From NCBI RefSeq assembly GCF_006716425.1, contig NZ_VFOZ01000001.1, forward strand, positions 1,736,001-1,800,000: 64,000 nt of DNA, given 5' to 3'. The position numbers and the translations under genes are program-made. Under the pieces are notes generated by a model, which was not told the origin of the DNA, did not search any database, and was given only the letters and a program-made list of their open reading frames with translations. Below, piece by piece: positions 61,154 to 64,000 of this stretch; the first letter of the stretch is position 1, and each line of letters begins with the position of its first letter. The DNA comes from Actinoallomurus bryophytorum. Lineage in GTDB: Bacteria; Actinomycetota; Actinomycetes; Streptosporangiales; Streptosporangiaceae.

Positions 61154-64000
61154 CTAGTCGAAGACGGCCTCGGCGAGCAGCGTCGGCAGGTGGGACGGGT
61201 CGTTCAGCACGGCCGCGGCGAGCAGCCGGTCACTCCAGCGCCCGCACGCCCACGCCGCGCCCCGGGCCAGTCCCGCCGGGCCGCCGGCGTGCACCGTGCC
61301 GTTCTCGAACCACCACGGGACCTCCTCGCCGTCCACGACGAGCCGGTCGTGCCGGACATAGGACTCCGGCGCCTCCGGGAGCACCGCGCGCAGCACCGCC
61401 GGCAGGGGCTCCCGCGTCCCGGCCGACTCGATCACGCCGGGCACCTCCTCGCTGCCGAGGGCCAGCTCCAGCACGTCCGCCACCTCCACCGGGACGAACA
61501 GCAGCGGCTGCGACACGAGCAGCGGCAGCAGATCGGGCCGGTCGACCACGATCGCGTCGCCGGCGGGCACCACCTCGGGCTCGCCGGACACGAACGCGCG
61601 TACGCGCTCGGGTGCGTCCACGTCGAGCTCGACCGCGGACAGCGCCTGCCAGAGCCCGTGCAGCCGGTCTCCGGACACGAGACGGGCCGGGTCGGCCAGC
61701 CGGTCCAGGAGCTCGGCGGGGCCGTCCGGATCCTCGAGCAGCACCCGCAGAGAGGTGCGCACGCCGAGCGCCCGCAGGATCTCCGGGTCCAGGCCCACGG
61801 GAGCCGGGTCGTACAGGCCGTCGAGGTCGCCGGGCACGCACAGCTCGCCCGGCCGCCGCCCGTTCAGCACCGGATGGCGGCGCAGCCACCACGCCGTGTA
61901 GGACGGGACGGTCACCTGCCCGCCGTCCGCGAGGAGCACGCGCACCGGGTCGGTGAGGGCGGCGCGCAGCGGCGGCTCGGCGAGGAGCGCGAACGCCCCG
62001 GTCCAGTCGGCGACGAACTCCAGGTCGCGTACGGCCGTGAACTCCGGCACGACGAACCCGCCGCCGAGCTCGTCGGCCCACTCCTCCTCGCCGTCGAGGT
62101 GGAGCTCGGGCTCGATGACGTCCTCGGCCCGTACGAGGGCGAACGTCCGCAGCACCCCTGCCGCCTCGAGGGTCTCGGCGCCGTGCCGCTCCACCAGCGC
62201 GGCGTCCACGACCCCGAACGGCGCGTCATCGGCCACCACGCCGGCCAGCGGGGCGCCGGGCAGGAGGAGCTCACCGGCCGGGTACAGCTCGCCGTCGTCG
62301 CCCGGCAGCGCCAGCTCGGCCAGCCACGGCTCCTCACCGGGGCGCAGGTGGGCGCGGGCGACGAGGGTCAGGACGGCGTCCCAGATCGACTCGGCGTCGT
62401 CCTCGTCGAAGGACGCGGCCACCGCGGCGCGGGTGGCCGGGTCGGTGAGTACGGCACGCGGCCCGGCCTCCACGGCGCCGAGCCGGAACAGCAACGGGTG
62501 CACCGCGCCGGGATGGACGACCCGCAGCCTGAGCGCGTCGAGGCCGGCCGGGTCGGTGACGAGCAGGCCGCGCGGACCCCGCACCGTACGGCCGTCGGCC
62601 AGGGGTACCGGCAGCCCGGTCAGCGCCTCCCGGTCGGCGCCTTCGAGCGCCGCGTACAGCCGCCGCCACCAGGACGGGTCCCCGCCGGGGCCGGACTCCA
62701 GCCCGGCGAGCGCGTCGACCAGCTCCGCGACACTCAGCCGCCGTACGCCGAGCGCCGCGAGCGCCGGATGCCGGGCCGGCCAGTCCGGCGGAAGCAGCCC
62801 TGGCACGACGTCGGCGAGCACGTTCGGCAGCGCGGCCGGCCCGTCCAGGGCGACGGCGTCCCGGCCGCGTACGAGAACGGTCTCCTCGCCGACGGGGGCG
62901 AGGCCGAGCTCCGCCGGGTCGTCGCCGGCCATCTCGCCGCCGCCGGCGGGCGGGGCGGAGATCGGGAGCAGCGGCGTGCCGGGGAGGAGGGCGAGGATCG
63001 CCCGGCGGATCCGCGCGTCCAGCTCGCCGGTGGCGACGGGGCCGGGGACCAGGTCGAGCAGCCGCGGTGTGGGCGGCAGCAGCTCGACGTAGGCCGCGGC
63101 CGCGCGTTCGACGAGGAAGTCCGTGAGCGGGCCGGGCGCGACGTGCCGCCGGTCGGGCGCCAGCGGGAAGGTGGCGAGGAGCAGGGCGGGCAGGCCGAGC
63201 GGCTCGTCGCTGGGCGTCGGCGCGTGGACCACGGCCGGTACGCCCTGCGGGAGCTCACCCTTGGCCGGCGCGTCCGGGACGGCCCAGCGCACCTGCCATT
63301 CGGCGCGTTCCTCGACCGGGCGGTCGGCCAGCAGGGACGAGTCGGCCTTACCGTGCGTCTCCGCCGTACGCCAGGTGCTCCCGTTGATGGCCACCGTGCC
63401 GATGGCCGTGCCGTGGCGGGACTCGCCGGTACGGTCCCAGGCGGCGGTGAGCGTACGGGGTTCGCCGGTGTCGATGATGATCTCGGCGAGTGCCGGAAGC
63501 GCGAGCATGAGCGCAGGGCCGGTCTCGTCGAGCAGGCGCCGCACGAGCGTCTCGGCGTCGGCGTCCCGCAGGGGCAGCCGCACCAGGGTGTCGAACCCCG
63601 CGGCGAATCCGTCGTCGCCCGGCGGGACGGGATGGCCCGGCCAGGGGAACGGCAGGCGCAGGACCGGCACGTCGCCGCCTCTGCGCTCCAGCTCCCCCGC
63701 GAGTTCCGGAACCGCCGCCACCGCGAGCCGTGTCCTCTCCGCCGACCAGGCCACTCCCGTACCGGCTGAGCCGTCCTCGCGGCGGGAGACGATGGAGGGC
63801 TCGTCGCTGACGGCCACCACGGCGGCGAAGCCGACTCCGAAGCGGCCCGTCGAGGCCGTCTCGTCGCGTTTGGCCGAGGCGCGGAGCGTGCTGAGGGCGT
63901 CCACACCCGCGCCGTCCAGGGGGGCGCCGGTGTTCGCGGCGGTCAGCACACCGTCGCGAAGGGTGAGGCGGATCCGCCCCGGCACCCCGGCGCGGACGGC
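61154..64000 (-). CDS. GHKL-type ATPase protein resembling sacsin/Hsp90 N-domain (partial)
   Basis: More than 945 residues; the 5' end lies beyond the window, since the frame is open to 64000. The GHKL ATP-binding elements are LTAANTGAPLDGAGVDALS and the G2 box TGRFGVGFAAVVAVSDEPSI, as in the sacsin N-terminal ATP-binding-like family. The remaining 800 residues are hydrophobic-rich repeats of unknown fold. Probably an ATP-driven chaperone-like protein. Confidence 0.8.
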   Translation of the reverse strand, partial: AVRAGVPGRIRLTLRDGVLTAANTGAPLDGAGVDALSTLRASAKRDETASTGRFGVGFAAVVAVSDEPSIVSRREDGSAGTGVAWSAERTRLAVAAVPELAGELERRGGDVPVLRLPFPWPGHPVPPGDDGFAAGFDTLVRLPLRDADAETLVRRLLDETGPALMLALPALAEIIIDTGEPRTLTAAWDRTGESRHGTAIGTVAINGSTWRTAETHGKADSSLLADRPVEERAEWQVRWAVPDAPAKGELPQGVPAVVHAPTPSDEPLGLPALLLATFPLAPDRRHVAPGPLTDFLVERAAAAYVELLPPTPRLLDLVPGPVATGELDARIRRAILALLPGTPLLPISAPPAGGGEMAGDDPAELGLAPVGEETVLVRGRDAVALDGPAALPNVLADVVPGLLPPDWPARHPALAALGVRRLSVAELVDALAGLESGPGGDPSWWRRLYAALEGADREALTGLPVPLADGRTVRGPRGLLVTDPAGLDALRLRVVHPGAVHPLLFRLGAVEAGPRAVLTDPATRAAVAASFDEDDAESIWDAVLTLVARAHLRPGEEPWLAELALPGDDGELYPAGELLLPGAPLAGVVADDAPFGVVDAALVERHGAETLEAAGVLRTFALVRAEDVIEPELHLDGEEEWADELGGGFVVPEFTAVRDLEFVADWTGAFALLAEPPLRAALTDPVRVLLADGGQVTVPSYTAWWLRRHPVLNGRRPGELCVPGDLDGLYDPAPVGLDPEILRALGVRTSLRVLLEDPDGPAELLDRLADPARLVSGDRLHGLWQALSAVELDVDAPERVRAFVSGEPEVVPAGDAIVVDRPDLLPLLVSQPLLFVPVEVADVLELALGSEEVPGVIESAGTREPLPAVLRAVLPEAPESYVRHDRLVVDGEEVPWWFENGTVHAGGPAGLARGAAWACGRWSDRLLAAAVLNDPSHLPTLLAEAVFD

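Noticed and set aside
61112-63769. 885-codon plus-strand frame over the GHKL ATPase gene
   Set aside because: Antisense shadow; no family features, no ribosome binding site.

Overview
The window comes from a high-GC actinomycete, most likely an aerobic Streptosporangiales/Thermomonosporaceae-type soil organism. The evidence is the very GC-rich third codon positions, many GTG/TTG starts, actinobacterial families (DUF1707, DUF2530, DUF4142, DUF4331, UdgX, CGNR/ABATE, SpoIIE-type phosphatase, HspR-like MerR, mycobacterial-type SerC and citrate synthase 2) and many apparently leaderless genes. Genus is inferred, not read from a marker. I saw no rRNA, tRNA, insertion sequence or CRISPR array.

Layout. 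1-2.7 kb: PadR-ABC-FtsX efflux operon, cut by the left edge. 2.8-7.4 kb: phosphotransferase, flavin-binding oxidase-like protein, DUF4331 protein, DUF1622 protein with a small membrane partner, rhomboid-like protein. 7.5-9.1 kb: a two-component system broken by several frameshifts. 9-17 kb: AIG2-like cyclotransferase, a secreted protein and two paralogous giant LuxR (LAL) regulators separated by an NTF2-like gene and a 51-aa peptide gene. 17-20.4 kb: CGNR regulator divergent from an alpha/beta hydrolase, then a large acyl-CoA dehydrogenase. 20.4-24.6 kb: TMEM175-like channel, OmpR-type two-component system with a secreted K/Q-rich protein, methyltransferase. 24.7-28.9 kb: MerR regulator, a lower-GC orphan membrane protein, beta-glucuronidase. 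28.9-32.5 kb: NarL-type two-component system divergent from an ABC-2 exporter. 32.5-38.4 kb: hsp20-MerR(HspR-like) pair, thiolase, SoxR, DUF1707/DUF4142 pair, small membrane proteins, alcohol dehydrogenase. 38.4-38.8 kb: an unusual tandem-repeat array inside a palindromic element. 38.8-47.6 kb: PAS-GAF-PP2C-ATPase phosphatase, DtxR/IdeR, UdgX, MFS, pdxH, citrate synthase 2, serC. 47.7-48.7 kb: an apparently intact HTH antitoxin-like gene beside a shattered PIN toxin gene. 49-64 kb: PH-like membrane protein, propeller protein, glutamine amidotransferase, recD2, marR-MFS, thpR, purC, NCS2 purine permease, DUF2530 protein and a GHKL-ATPase (sacsin-like) gene cut by the right edge.

How it works together. 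Most of the window is core-genome housekeeping (serC, pdxH, citrate synthase, purC plus purine permease, recD2, thiolase, dtxR) interleaved with small regulated modules, each a regulator beside its target: PadR/FtsX exporter, CGNR/hydrolase, NarL two-component/ABC exporter, HspR-like/Hsp20, MarR/MFS. Palindromic operator candidates lie in several of the intergenic gaps. Three themes stand out. First, a recurrent TAnnnT (often TAGGCT or TACGCT) hexamer sits 6-7 nt before the start codon and marks leaderless genes, including a 27-aa membrane peptide. Second, a dispersed palindrome (GCCTGTCTCGAAGTCCC and its complement) occurs three times with inserts of 4, about 24 and about 320 nt between its arms; the longest insert is a multi-family tandem repeat array with G-quadruplex potential next to an alcohol dehydrogenase promoter. 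Third, gene decay is visible in a two-component pair, a PIN toxin and a hydrolase remnant.
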